A stretch of DNA of 64,000 nucleotides from Micromonospora fulviviridis. GTDB lineage: Bacteria; Actinomycetota; Actinomycetes; Mycobacteriales; Micromonosporaceae. Shown piece after piece: positions 7,814 through 18,562 of this stretch. The DNA lies in the NCBI RefSeq assembly GCF_014648395.1, contig NZ_BMRA01000001.1, forward strand, positions 872,521 to 936,520, in the 5' to 3' direction. The notes beneath the pieces were generated by a model. The model made no database searches and was not told where the DNA came from. It worked only from the letters and a program-made list of their open reading frames with translations. Positions within the stretch are counted from its first letter, which is position 1, and each line of letters starts with the position of its first letter. The translations under genes and the position numbers were made by a program.

Positions 7814-8438
7814 TCCCGCGCAGCAACTGGTCGGCGCCGAGCCAGGCCACGTTCATCATCCGGGTGGCGGTCTTCTCCGGGTCGGCCTCCGGGTGGTCGG
7901 CCAGCCAGTCGGCCAGCGACTCGGTCGCGCCGACCAGGGCGTACGCGACGACCTCCAGGTCGGTGGCGCGGACCTCGCGCCCCTTGGCGCGCAACGCGTG
8001 GTCGAGCATCCCGGCGACCACCTCGACCAGCCGGCCGCGCATGGTGGCCAGCTCGGCGGCGAACGGCTGCTCGCCGCGGGCCTGCCGGTAGAGGACGGCC
8101 CAGCCGTCCCGGTGCGCGCCGACGAAGCCGAAGAAGGCGCGGAGCCCGCGCCAGAGCCGCTCGTCGGCGGGCAGGTCGGAGGCGGCCGCCCCCGCGATGG
8201 CCTCCATCATCCGGGTGCCCTCGCGGTGCAGGCAGGCGACGAAGAGCTCCTCCTTGGTGCCGAGGTACGCGTAGACCATCGGCTTGGAGATGCCGGCGTC
8301 GTCGGCGATCTCGTCCATGCTGGCCGCGTGGAAGCCCCGGCGGGAGAAGACCTTGACGGCCGCGTCGAGCATCTGCTGCTCGCGCACGGCGCGGGGGAGG
8401 CGCTTGAAGGTCGGTGTGCTGGACACCCTTGCGAGCAT
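7788..8438 (-). CDS. TetR/AcrR family regulator
   Basis: 216 residues. The N-terminal helix-turn-helix (about 18-65) includes QMLDAAVKVFSRRGF, SMDEIADDAGISKPMVYAYL and the GTKEELF segment. The C-terminal ligand domain is helical, and WADWLADHP-type helices follow, as in fatty-acid/acyl-CoA-responsive TetR proteins. It is divergent from the SCP2/acyl-CoA dehydrogenase genes, with a perfect 18-bp palindrome between them, so it probably represses itself and those genes with an acyl compound as inducer (inference). GTG 8423-8426 (VSSTPTF) is an alternative start. Confidence 0.88.
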   Translation of the reverse strand: MLARVSSTPTFKRLPRAVREQQMLDAAVKVFSRRGFHAASMDEIADDAGISKPMVYAYLGTKEELFVACLHREGTRMMEAIAGAAASDLPADERLWRGLRAFFGFVGAHRDGWAVLYRQARGEQPFAAELATMRGRLVEVVAGMLDHALRAKGREVRATDLEVVAYALVGATESLADWLADHPEADPEKTATRMMNVAWLGADQLLRGITWHPPAG

Positions 8439-8454
8439 ACCTACTCGTGCGTAA

Positions 8455-8472
8455 GGTTACGCCGGAGTAACC
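8455..8472 (+). promoter_or_regulatory. Palindromic operator between tetR and SCP2 genes
   Basis: GGTTAC-N6-GTAACC, a perfect 6+6 inverted repeat. An overlapping GTAA-GG-TTAC lies at 8451-8460. It sits 17 bases upstream of the tetR start and 32 upstream of the SCP2 ATG, where a TetR dimer would block both divergent promoters. Confidence 0.6.
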
Positions 8473-8503
8473 AAAGTCGGCTCGCCCGAGAGGTGCATCC
8501 CCC

Positions 8504-8956
8504 ATGAGTGACTTCGACCCGGCCAACTTCGCGAACGTCGGCCCGAAGGAGTTCGCGCAGCTGGTCAAGTCCACCCCCGACGACAAGCTCGCCGAGATCA
8601 TGTCCGGCGACCTGCGCGGCAAGATCCTCAGCGAGGTCTTCAACCGGATGCCGAGCCTGTTCCGGGCCGACCGCGCGGGTTCCACCAACGCGGTCATCCA
8701 CTGGAACATCACCGGTCGTCCCGACGGTGGCACCGACACCTACGAGATCGTCATCGAGAACGGCACCTGCACCGTCTCGGAGACCCCCACCCGGGACCCG
8801 AAGCTCAGCCTCACCATGGGCCCGGTCGAGTTCCTGAAGATCGTCTCCGGCGGTGGCAACCCGGTCATGATGTTCATGACCGGCAAGCTGAAGGCCAAGG
8901 GCGACCTCGGCCTCGCCGCCAACATCGCCAACCTGTTCGACATCCCCAAGGCCTGA
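8504..8956 (+). CDS. SCP2 sterol-carrier-domain protein
   Basis: 150 residues, ATG 8504. The SCP2 lipid-binding fold is recognised from the core segment VIHWNITGRPDGGTDTYEI and the later DPKLSLTMGPVEFLKIVSG, then MTGKLKAKGDLGLAANI. These small proteins bind acyl chains or acyl-CoA in a hydrophobic tunnel. The gene is one base from the acyl-CoA dehydrogenase ATG, so the two are an operon and probably handle the same lipid substrate. Confidence 0.88.
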   Translation: MSDFDPANFANVGPKEFAQLVKSTPDDKLAEIMSGDLRGKILSEVFNRMPSLFRADRAGSTNAVIHWNITGRPDGGTDTYEIVIENGTCTVSETPTRDPKLSLTMGPVEFLKIVSGGGNPVMMFMTGKLKAKGDLGLAANIANLFDIPKA

Positions 8957-8957
8957 G

Positions 8958-10172
8958 ATGGCCGAGTTCTCGCTCGACCTGAACGAGGAACAGCGGGACC
9001 TTCGCGACTGGGTGCACGGCTTCGCCGCCGAGGTCGTGCGCCCGGCCGCGGCCGAGTGGGACGCCCGCGAGGAGACGCCCTGGCCGATCATCCAGGAGGC
9101 GGCGAAGGTCGGGCTGTACGGCTTCGAGTTCCTCGCCACCTGCTGGGCCGACCCGACCGGGCTCTCCCTGCCGATCGCCAGCGAGGAGCTGTTCTGGGGT
9201 GACGCCGGCATCGGCCTGAGCATCTTCGGCACCTCGCTGGCCGTCGCCGCCATCTACGGCGCCGGCACCCCCGACCAGCTCGTCGAGTGGGTGCCGCAGT
9301 GCTTCGGCGACGTCGACCAGCCCGCCGTAGCGGCGTTCTGCACCACCGAGCCGGAGGCCGGCTCCGACGTCGGGTCGATGCGGACCCGGGCCGTCTACGA
9401 CGAGGCCACCGACGAGTGGGTGCTCAACGGGCAGAAGGCGTACGCCACCAACGGCGGCATCGCCGGAGTGCACGTGGTCACCGCCTCGATCGAACCCGAA
9501 CTGGGCTCGCGGGGGCAGGCCGCGTTCGTCGTGCCGCCGGGCACGCCGGGGCTCAACGCCACCCGCAAGCTGCGCAAGCTCGGACTGCGCGCCTCGCACA
9601 CCGCCGACGTCTTCCTCGACGACGTACGCGTGCCGGGGCGCTGCCTGCTCGGCGGCAGGGAGGCGCTCGACGAGCGGCTGGCCCGCGCCCGTACCGGCCA
9701 GCGCGCCTCCGGTCAGGCCGCGATGCGCACGTTCGAACTGTCCCGACCGACCGTCGGCGCGCAGGCGCTCGGCGTGGCCCGCGCCGCGTACGAGTACGCC
9801 CTCGACTACGCCAAGGAACGGGTCCAGTTCGGCCGGCCCATCATCGAGAACCAGGCGGTCGCGTTCGCGCTCGCCGACATGAAGATGGAGATCGACGCGG
9901 CCCGGCTGCTGGTCTGGCGGGCCTCCTGGATGGGTCGCAACAACCGGCCGTTCAGCGCGGGCGAGGGCTCGATGTCCAAGCTCAAGGCCGGCGAGGTGGC
10001 CGTCTCGGTCACCGACCGGGCCGTCCAGCTCCTCGGCGGCGCCGGCTTCCTGCGCGACCACCCGGTCGAGCGGTGGTACCGGGACGCCAAGATCTACACG
10101 ATCTTCGAGGGCACGTCCGAGATCCAGCGACTGGTCATCTCCCGGGCCATCTCCGGCATGCAGATCCGTTGA
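8958..10172 (+). CDS. Acyl-CoA dehydrogenase
   Basis: 404 residues, usual for the family. An N-terminal helical domain (about 1-120), the FAD/beta domain with FCTTEPEAGSDVGSMRT, and the C-terminal helical domain with YAKERVQFGRPIIENQAVAF are present. DAKIYTIFEGTSEIQRLV near the end is the signature for FAD contact. It oxidises an acyl-CoA to the 2,3-enoyl-CoA, passing electrons to an electron-transfer flavoprotein. It follows the SCP2 gene by one base. A large hairpin after the stop closes this operon. Confidence 0.93.
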   Translation: MAEFSLDLNEEQRDLRDWVHGFAAEVVRPAAAEWDAREETPWPIIQEAAKVGLYGFEFLATCWADPTGLSLPIASEELFWGDAGIGLSIFGTSLAVAAIYGAGTPDQLVEWVPQCFGDVDQPAVAAFCTTEPEAGSDVGSMRTRAVYDEATDEWVLNGQKAYATNGGIAGVHVVTASIEPELGSRGQAAFVVPPGTPGLNATRKLRKLGLRASHTADVFLDDVRVPGRCLLGGREALDERLARARTGQRASGQAAMRTFELSRPTVGAQALGVARAAYEYALDYAKERVQFGRPIIENQAVAFALADMKMEIDAARLLVWRASWMGRNNRPFSAGEGSMSKLKAGEVAVSVTDRAVQLLGGAGFLRDHPVERWYRDAKIYTIFEGTSEIQRLVISRAISGMQIR

Positions 10173-10177
10173 TCGCC

Positions 10178-10238
10178 GGCGGACCCCGACCCGACCCGCG
10201 GTGGCACCGCGCGCCGCGGGTCGGGCCGCCGGTCCGCC
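10178..10238 (+). terminator. Long GC-rich hairpin after the acyl-CoA dehydrogenase gene
   Basis: An inner perfect 12-bp stem (CCCGACCCGCGG, 10190-10201, with 10214-10225) is extended by an outer 8-bp stem (GGCGGACC, 10178-10185, with 10231-10238) across a small internal loop. It begins 6 bases after the stop codon. It is most likely a terminator although no long T run follows. Confidence 0.6.
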
Positions 10239-10346
10239 CCGCACGTTCAGGATGTCCGCAGGCTGGGCAACTGATCACGTGCCCTGGGCCGCGCGCTGCC
10301 GCGGGTGCATGATCGGGAGAACACGAACGCGAAGGAGGGTCGCGAC

Positions 10347-11912
10347 TTGGACCTGCCGTTCATCGTCGCCACGCTGACCCGACGCGGACTGCTCAACCCG
10401 GGCCGCCCGATCCGGGTGGCCTCCCAACTCAACGCGCTGCGCCGGTGGGGCTGGAGCCTCGCCGGTGAGCTGCGCCAGGCCGCCGCGCGCGACCCGGGGC
10501 GGACCGCCGTCGTCGACGAGCACGGCACCGCGCTGACGTACCAGGAACTGCTGGACCGGTCGGAACGGCTGGCCCGGTCGCTGCGGGCCGGGCTCGGCGT
10601 CCAGGCCGGCGACCGGGTGGGCCTGCTCTGCCGCAACCACCACGGCCTGATCGAGGCGATCGTCGCCGCGATGCTGCTCGGCGCGGACGCCGTCCTGGTC
10701 AACACCGGTCTCTCCGCGGCGCAGCTGGCCACCGTGGCCGAGGAGCAGAAGCTGCGCGTGCTCGTGCACGACGCCGAGTTCGCCGAGCGGGTCCTCGGCC
10801 TCCCCGCCGAACTGCACCGGGTCGACGAGCGCGGCCAGGAGGAGCTGATCGCCGGCGCGCTGCCCGGTGACCAACTCCAGCCGCCGGAGCGGGACGGCCG
10901 GACCATCGTGCTCACCTCCGGCACCACCGGCGCGCCCAAGGGCGCCCGCCGGCCCACGCCGCACGGCTTCGGCCCGCTGGTGTCCATCATCGACCGCATC
11001 CCGCTGCACGTGCACGACACCGTGCTGATCGCCGCGCCGATCTTCCACACCTGGGGGTACGCCGCCCTCCAGGTGTCGTTCGCGCTGCGCGCCACGGTCG
11101 TGCTGCACCGGCGGTTCGACCCGGCCGCCACGCTGGCCGCCCTGGCCGCGCAGCCCTGCGACGCGCTCTTCGCCGTACCGGTGATGCTGCAACGGCTCAT
11201 GGAGGTGCCGCCCACCGGGTCCCGGCCGCCGCTCAAGGTGGTCGCGGTCAGCGGCTCCGCGCTCCCCGGCGGCCTGGCCACCGCCTTCATGGACCGCTAC
11301 GGCGACGTCCTCTACAACCTCTACGGCTCGACCGAGGTCTCCTGGGCCTCCATCGCCGGCCCGGCCGAGCTGCGCGCCGCCCCCACCACGGCGGGCCGCC
11401 CGCCGCACGGCACCCGGCTGGAGATCGTGGACGACGCCGGCGAACCGGTCCGGGACGGGCAGGTCGGCCGGATCTTCGTGGGCAACGAGATGCTCTTCGA
11501 GGGCTACACCTCGGGCGCCGGCCGGGAGAGCCGCGACGGCCTGCTGGACACCGGCGACCTCGGGCGGCTCAGCCCCGACGGTCTGCTCTTCGTCGACGGG
11601 CGGGCCGACGACATGATCGTCTCCGGCGGCGAGAACGTCTTCCCGTCCGAGGTCGAGGACCTCATCGCCCGGCTGCCGCAGGTCCGCGAGGTCGCGGTGA
11701 TCGGCGTGCCGGACGCCGAGTACGGCCAGCGGCTGGCCGCGTTCCTCGCCCTGCACCCCGGCGAGACGCTCGACCCCGAGGCGGTCCGCGAGTACGTCCG
11801 GCACTACCTGGCCCGCTTCTCCGTGCCCCGGGACGTGGTGTTCGTGAAGTACCTGCCGCGCAACGCCACCGGCAAGGTGCTCAGCCGGGAGCTGCGCCGC
11901 TACTACGGCTGA
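10347..11912 (+). CDS. Acyl-CoA synthetase / AMP-binding ligase
   Basis: 521 residues from TTG 10347, chosen because GAAGGAGGG ends 7 bases upstream; an in-frame GTG at 10305 is less well placed. Adenylation motifs are IVLTSGTTGAPKGARRP (phosphate loop), YNLYGSTEVSW, LLDTGDLGRL with DGRADDMIVSGGENVFP, and the C-terminal catalytic Lys in RNATGKVLSREL. It activates a carboxylic acid to an acyl-AMP and then acyl-CoA. The substrate, probably a fatty acid, cannot be fixed. Its location after SCP2 and acyl-CoA dehydrogenase fits a lipid-degradation cluster, but it has its own upstream region after a terminator. Confidence 0.92.
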   Translation: MDLPFIVATLTRRGLLNPGRPIRVASQLNALRRWGWSLAGELRQAAARDPGRTAVVDEHGTALTYQELLDRSERLARSLRAGLGVQAGDRVGLLCRNHHGLIEAIVAAMLLGADAVLVNTGLSAAQLATVAEEQKLRVLVHDAEFAERVLGLPAELHRVDERGQEELIAGALPGDQLQPPERDGRTIVLTSGTTGAPKGARRPTPHGFGPLVSIIDRIPLHVHDTVLIAAPIFHTWGYAALQVSFALRATVVLHRRFDPAATLAALAAQPCDALFAVPVMLQRLMEVPPTGSRPPLKVVAVSGSALPGGLATAFMDRYGDVLYNLYGSTEVSWASIAGPAELRAAPTTAGRPPHGTRLEIVDDAGEPVRDGQVGRIFVGNEMLFEGYTSGAGRESRDGLLDTGDLGRLSPDGLLFVDGRADDMIVSGGENVFPSEVEDLIARLPQVREVAVIGVPDAEYGQRLAAFLALHPGETLDPEAVREYVRHYLARFSVPRDVVFVKYLPRNATGKVLSRELRRYYG

Positions 11913-12007
11913 GCCACAGGGGACGGACGGGCCGCCTCCGCCGGTGATACCTTCCCTGCGCCGGCTGTCCCGGCAGTGACTTCCACCCCCCACCGGGAGC
12001 TGCTCGC

Positions 12008-13576
12008 ATGGTCCGGATCCGTCGGCGTTGGGCCCTCGGTCTCCTCCTCGGTGGCGTCTCCGCCACGGCGCTCGGCACCTCCGAGCCCGTGCTGAGCCGA
12101 CGCCGCGCCGCCACGCCGGTCCGCCGCCAGTCCCCGCCCGTCGAGGTGGAGAACCGGGCGGCCGGCGAGCCCTGGTGGCCGCCGGACGGCGCCCGGGCCG
12201 CCGACGACCGGCGGCGGCAGATCCAGGGGTACGCCTCGGCCACCAGCCTCGCCCCCGGCGACTCCGTCGACTTCCACGTCGCGGTCAACCCGGCCGGCCG
12301 GTTCCGGATCACCGTGCACCGGCTCGGCTGGTACGACGGCGCCGGCGCCCGGACCATGCTGACCAGCCCGGACCTGGACGGCATCCCGCAGCCGGTGCCG
12401 CCCGCCGACCCGGTGACCGGGGCGATCGCCTGCCGCTGGCCGGTGTCCTGGACCCTCCGCGTCCCCGAGGACTGGACCTCCGGCCTCTACCAGGCGGTCT
12501 TCACCTCCGCCGACGGCTGGCGCGCGTGCACCCCCTTCGTGGTGCGGGACGACCGGCGGGCCGCCGCGCTCTGCGTGGTGCTGCCGGTGACCACCTGGCA
12601 GGCGTACAACCAGTGGCCGCGGGACCGGCGGGCCGGCAAGAGCCTCTACAACGGCTACGCGGCCAGCGGGCGGCGGGATCCGGCGCTGCGGGCACGCGAG
12701 GTCTCCTTCGACCGCCCGTACGCCGACGCGGGCCAGCCCACCCAGTTCAGCCGCGACCACGACGCCGTCCAGTGGCTGGAGCGCAACCGCTACGACGTCA
12801 GCTACGCCACCAGCTTCGACCTGCACTCCGGGCGGCTCGACCCGGCCCGCCACCGCGGGCTGGTGTTCTGCGGGCACGACGAGTACTGGTCGGCGGAGAT
12901 GCGCCGGGCCGCCGAAACCGGGCTGGCCGGCGGCACCAGCCTCGCCTTCCTCGGCGCCAACAGCGTCTACTGGCACATCCGGGTGCGCCCCTCCGCCGAC
13001 GGCCGCCCGGAACGGGTCGTCGCCTGCGCCAAGACCATGCCGGACCCGGACGAGGACGCCGCCGGGCCGACGGTGACCTGGCGCGGCCTCGACAACCCCG
13101 AGCAGGCGCTGATCGGCGTCCAGTACAACGGCATCGTCGTCACCCCGCAGCCGCTGGTGGTCCGGTCGGCCGACCACTGGGTGTGGGCCGGCACCGGGGT
13201 GGCCGACGGCGACCGCATCCCCGGGGTCGTCCGGGGCGAGGCGGACGGCGTCCACGCGGGCACCGCCCGGCCCCTCGGACTCCGCGAGACCCTGCTCAGC
13301 GGGTCGCTCTACCCCGCACAGCAGGGCGGGCGGCGGATGCAGAGCACCCACGTGTACGAACGGCCCGGGGGCGCGGTGGTCTTCGCCACCGGCACGCTCG
13401 GCTGGACGATGGCGCTCAACCGGCGCGGGTACCGCGACGAGCGGATCGAGCGGGCCACCGCCAACGTGCTCGACCGGATCCTCGGCCGCATACCCCGTGG
13501 CTCGGTGCCGCTGGACGAAACCGGCCTCGGGACGGCGGATCAGCCGGAGGTCCCACCCGGCGCGACGAACCGCTGA
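12008..13576 (+). CDS. Secreted N,N-dimethylformamidase beta-subunit-like protein
   Basis: 522 residues. The N-terminus VRIRRRWALGLLLGG has a twin-arginine-like motif before a hydrophobic stretch, suggesting export. Residues about 60-180 look like a beta-sandwich. The C-terminal 300 residues (LPVTTWQAYNQWP, LVFCGHDEYWSAEMR, LAFLGANSVYWHIR) match the large-subunit domain of bacterial N,N-dimethylformamidase, a glutamine-amidotransferase-like fold. The same domain occurs in many secreted actinobacterial proteins with no shown amidase activity. GGTLGWTMALNRRGY-type tail residues are typical. I cannot tell the natural substrate. It is a single-gene unit. Confidence 0.75.
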   Translation: MVRIRRRWALGLLLGGVSATALGTSEPVLSRRRAATPVRRQSPPVEVENRAAGEPWWPPDGARAADDRRRQIQGYASATSLAPGDSVDFHVAVNPAGRFRITVHRLGWYDGAGARTMLTSPDLDGIPQPVPPADPVTGAIACRWPVSWTLRVPEDWTSGLYQAVFTSADGWRACTPFVVRDDRRAAALCVVLPVTTWQAYNQWPRDRRAGKSLYNGYAASGRRDPALRAREVSFDRPYADAGQPTQFSRDHDAVQWLERNRYDVSYATSFDLHSGRLDPARHRGLVFCGHDEYWSAEMRRAAETGLAGGTSLAFLGANSVYWHIRVRPSADGRPERVVACAKTMPDPDEDAAGPTVTWRGLDNPEQALIGVQYNGIVVTPQPLVVRSADHWVWAGTGVADGDRIPGVVRGEADGVHAGTARPLGLRETLLSGSLYPAQQGGRRMQSTHVYERPGGAVVFATGTLGWTMALNRRGYRDERIERATANVLDRILGRIPRGSVPLDETGLGTADQPEVPPGATNR

Positions 13577-13658
13577 CGACGGCCTCGGCGCGTCGGAGGC
13601 CGCGGGCGGGCGCACCCCCGCGGTTCCGCCGCGTTGGCGACGAGGCGGTCGGGTCCGG

Positions 13659-14915
13659 TCAGGCGGGAAGACCGATCTGGCCGTCCACGGCGGCAGCGGC
13701 GATGTCGGAACGGTGGTGCGAACCGGCCAGCTCGATGCCGCGTACCACCTCGTAGGCGGCGTCCCGCGCGGCGGCCAGGTCGGGGCCGGTGGCCGTACTG
13801 CAGAGGACCCGGCCCCCGGCGGAGCGCAGGGTGCCGTCGGCGTCCCGGCGAGTGCCGGCGTGGATGACCCCGGCGCGGTCCGCGCCGGTGATCACGTCAC
13901 CGGTACGCGGCGCCGCCGGGTAGCCCTCGGCCGCCACCACGACGGTGACCGCCGCGCCGTCGCGCCAGCGCAGCGGCGGATGCGCGGCCAGCGTGCCGGT
14001 GGCGGCGGCGTGCAGCAGCCCGGCCAGCGGCGTCTCCAGCAGGGCGAGCACCACCTGGGTCTCCGGGTCGCCGAAGCGGGCGTTGAACTCGATCACCCGC
14101 GGCCCGGCGGCCGTGATCGCCAGGCCCACGTAGAGCAGGCCGGCGAACGGGGTGCCACGGCGGCGCAACTCGGCCAGCGTCGGGTGCACCACGTCGCGCA
14201 TCACCTCGTCGACCAGGCCGGGCGGGGCCCACGGCAGCGGCGCGTACGCGCCCATGCCGCCGGTGTTCGGCCCGGTGTCGCCGTCGCCGGCCCGCTTGAA
14301 GTCCTGGGCGGGCAGCAGCGGCACGGCCGCCTCGCCGTCGGTGACCACGAAGAGCGAGACCTCGGGACCGGCCAGGTACTCCTCGATCACGACCCGGCCG
14401 CACTCCTCGGCGTGCCGCGCGGCGGCGGCGCGGTCATCGGTCACCACGACGCCCTTGCCCGCGGCCAGCCCGTCGTTCTTCACCACGTACGGCGCCCCGA
14501 ACTCGTCCAGCGCCTTCCCGACGCTCGCCGCGTCCGTGCAGGTGTACGCCCGGGCGGTCGGCACGCCGGCGGCTGTCATCACGTCCTTGGCGAACGCCTT
14601 CGAGCCCTCCAGCCGGGCCGCCTCGGCCGACGGGCCGAACGCCGCGATGCCCTTGGCGCGGACCGCGTCGGCGACCCCGGCCACCAGGGGCGCCTCCGGA
14701 CCGATCACCACGAGGTCCGCCGCCGTCTCGACGGCGAGCGCCGCCACGGCCGCCGGGTCGGTCGGGTTCACCTCCCGCACCTCGGCCACCCCGGCGATCC
14801 CCGGATTCCCCGGAGCCGCCACCAGCGCCTCAACGGAGGGATCAGCCACCAGCCCGAGCGCGAGCGCATGCTCCCGCCCTCCACCACCCACAAGAAGAAC
14901 CCGCACGACCGGCAT
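13659..14915 (-). CDS. purD: Phosphoribosylamine-glycine ligase
   Basis: 418 residues from ATG 14915 ([18 protein letters not shown]). ATP-grasp enzyme joining glycine to phosphoribosylamine to make GAR in purine biosynthesis. Signature segments are [35 protein letters not shown] (ATP-binding Lys), [17 protein letters not shown] and [17 protein letters not shown] (metal-binding Glu/Asn). Full length for the family. A longer frame to 14936 exists, but the chosen start matches PurD N-termini. A 60-bp palindrome lies 26 bases upstream of the start, within its 5' region. Canonical purA lies nearby on the same strand, separated by one gene. Confidence 0.95.
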   Translation of the reverse strand: MPVVRVLLVGGGGREHALALGLVADPSVEALVAAPGNPGIAGVAEVREVNPTDPAAVAALAVETAADLVVIGPEAPLVAGVADAVRAKGIAAFGPSAEAARLEGSKAFAKDVMTAAGVPTARAYTCTDAASVGKALDEFGAPYVVKNDGLAAGKGVVVTDDRAAAARHAEECGRVVIEEYLAGPEVSLFVVTDGEAAVPLLPAQDFKRAGDGDTGPNTGGMGAYAPLPWAPPGLVDEVMRDVVHPTLAELRRRGTPFAGLLYVGLAITAAGPRVIEFNARFGDPETQVVLALLETPLAGLLHAAATGTLAAHPPLRWRDGAAVTVVVAAEGYPAAPRTGDVITGADRAGVIHAGTRRDADGTLRSAGGRVLCSTATGPDLAAARDAAYEVVRGIELAGSHHRSDIAAAAVDGQIGLPA

Positions 14916-14940
14916 CCTACTGACCACCCCACCCACCCTT

Positions 14941-15000
14941 GTTGATCAAGAAGTTTGCGTCTCAGTTCCGGCCCTCCCTGACGCAAACCTCTTGATCAAC
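14941..15000. repeat. 60-bp palindromic repeat, copy A
   Basis: Left arm GTTGATCAAGAAGTTTGCGT (14941-14960, plus C) faces a right arm of the same complement at 14980-15000 with one changed position (ACCT for ACTT). The hairpin has about 20 bp per arm and an 18-base loop. It lies between purD and the AbiEi-like gene, and TGATCAA of its right arm supplies that gene's stop codon. Copy B is at 15998-16057. It could act as a terminator or be a dispersed palindromic element. Confidence 0.75.
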
Positions 15001-15919
15001 GAGGCCGTCCGAGGGCGCGGGCGACCGTGTGGGGGATGTAGTCGGGGCGGAGGGTGTCGGGCCAGGTGAAGCGGAGGACTGTCCAACCGGCGTTGGCCAG
15101 GCGGTTCCGGCGGGTGCGGTCCTCGTAGATGGCCTGGGGTGTCTGGTGGGGGGTCTGGCCGTCAGCCTCGGCGATGACCCGGGCGCCGCGCCAGGCCAGG
15201 TCGCCGATGCCGAGCAGGTAGCCATCCACGTCGCGGACCTCCAACTGCAACGCGTCGGGCGGTACGCCGCCGTCCACGCAACGCAGCCGGACCCGGGTCT
15301 CCAAGGGTGACTGGGCCCGGCCGTCCGACTCGGCCAGGCAGCGTCGGGCCGCCACGGCACCCCGCCGCCGGGCGATCAGCGCCGCCACCGGGGAAAGGTC
15401 CGACTCGTCGATCAGTCGCCGGTTGAGCGCCGAGTCGACGACGGACACCGCGGAGTAGCGATCGACCCGGAGAATGACGTCGGCCACCGTGCGGACCGGG
15501 GTCGTGACGGCGACACCGGCGGTTGTGCCGACATCGCCCGGACCGAGGGTGAGCTGGTGCACCACCAGATCCGGGTCGGCCGGACGCTGGGGACGCGGCC
15601 GCCCCGGAGGCACCGAGACGTGGACCGCCGACAGGGCGCGCAGGCCACCGATGCGGTGCAGTTCGGCGGCGGTGTCCAGCACTGCGACGGCTCCGGGACC
15701 GAGGCTCTCGACGGCCGCCCGGATGCGCGCCCGCCGGAGTGCCGCCACGTCCGCCTGCGGCGCCGGCACGAAGCAGCCCCGCGCCACCCTGATCCACCGC
15801 CCCGATCGAACGAGATGACGGACCTGGTCCCGACTGAACCCCAGGGAAACGGCCTGGGAGGCGGTCACCACCCCACCCTGCCGGCCAGCAACCCGACTCA
15901 ACCCAACACGATCAGCCAC
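14996..15919 (-). CDS. AbiEi-antitoxin-like N-terminus with DUF559/Vsr-like endonuclease-fold C-terminus
   Basis: About 307 residues if begun at GTG 15919; the frame continues to 16006 through a repeat, so the start is uncertain. RQGGVVTASQAVSLGFSRD, with HLVRSGRWIRVARGCFVP, is the winged-helix AbiEi-type N-terminal domain found in type IV toxin-antitoxin antitoxins. The C-terminal part, with GDLAWRGARVIAEADGQTPH and TVLRFTWPDTLRPDYIPHTV, matches DUF559-like PD-(D/E)XK proteins related to Vsr. These single-gene proteins are abundant in actinomycetes and usually lack a toxin partner; none is adjacent here. Both flanks carry the same 60-bp palindrome. Its function is unknown; DNA binding or cleavage is inference. 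Confidence 0.7.
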   Translation of the reverse strand: MADRVGLSRVAGRQGGVVTASQAVSLGFSRDQVRHLVRSGRWIRVARGCFVPAPQADVAALRRARIRAAVESLGPGAVAVLDTAAELHRIGGLRALSAVHVSVPPGRPRPQRPADPDLVVHQLTLGPGDVGTTAGVAVTTPVRTVADVILRVDRYSAVSVVDSALNRRLIDESDLSPVAALIARRRGAVAARRCLAESDGRAQSPLETRVRLRCVDGGVPPDALQLEVRDVDGYLLGIGDLAWRGARVIAEADGQTPHQTPQAIYEDRTRRNRLANAGWTVLRFTWPDTLRPDYIPHTVARALGRPR

Positions 15920-15997
15920 CCACCCAGGCTGCCCAGAGCTCCCACACCCCCGAAACCCCTGTGGACAACCTTGTGGACAACGCACGCCCAGCCGGTT

Positions 15998-16057
15998 GTT
16001 GATCAAGAAGTTTGCGTCAGAATTCGCGCCGATTCAGACGCAAACTTCTTGATCAAC
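15998..16057. repeat. 60-bp palindromic repeat, copy B
   Basis: Same left arm as copy A (GTTGATCAAGAAGTTTGCGT at 15998-16017). The right arm at 16037-16057 is its exact reverse complement. The loop (EcoRI-like GAATTC inside) differs from copy A. It lies 17 bases after the purA stop codon (minus strand), upstream of the AbiEi-like gene, and could serve as the purA terminator. Confidence 0.75.
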
Positions 16058-16074
16058 TCTGAGGAGTGGGGCCG

Positions 16075-18485
<2,411 letters not shown>

Positions 18486-18562
18486 CCTCCGTCGATCCCC
18501 GCTCGGGCCACCCCGGAGACCGGACGGCCTATCCTCGGCGGGAGGAATGGGGAGGAACCGTG

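Noticed and set aside
14996..15919. Complete type IV toxin-antitoxin pair
   Set aside because: Only the AbiEi-like part is present; no AbiEii nucleotidyltransferase gene is adjacent.
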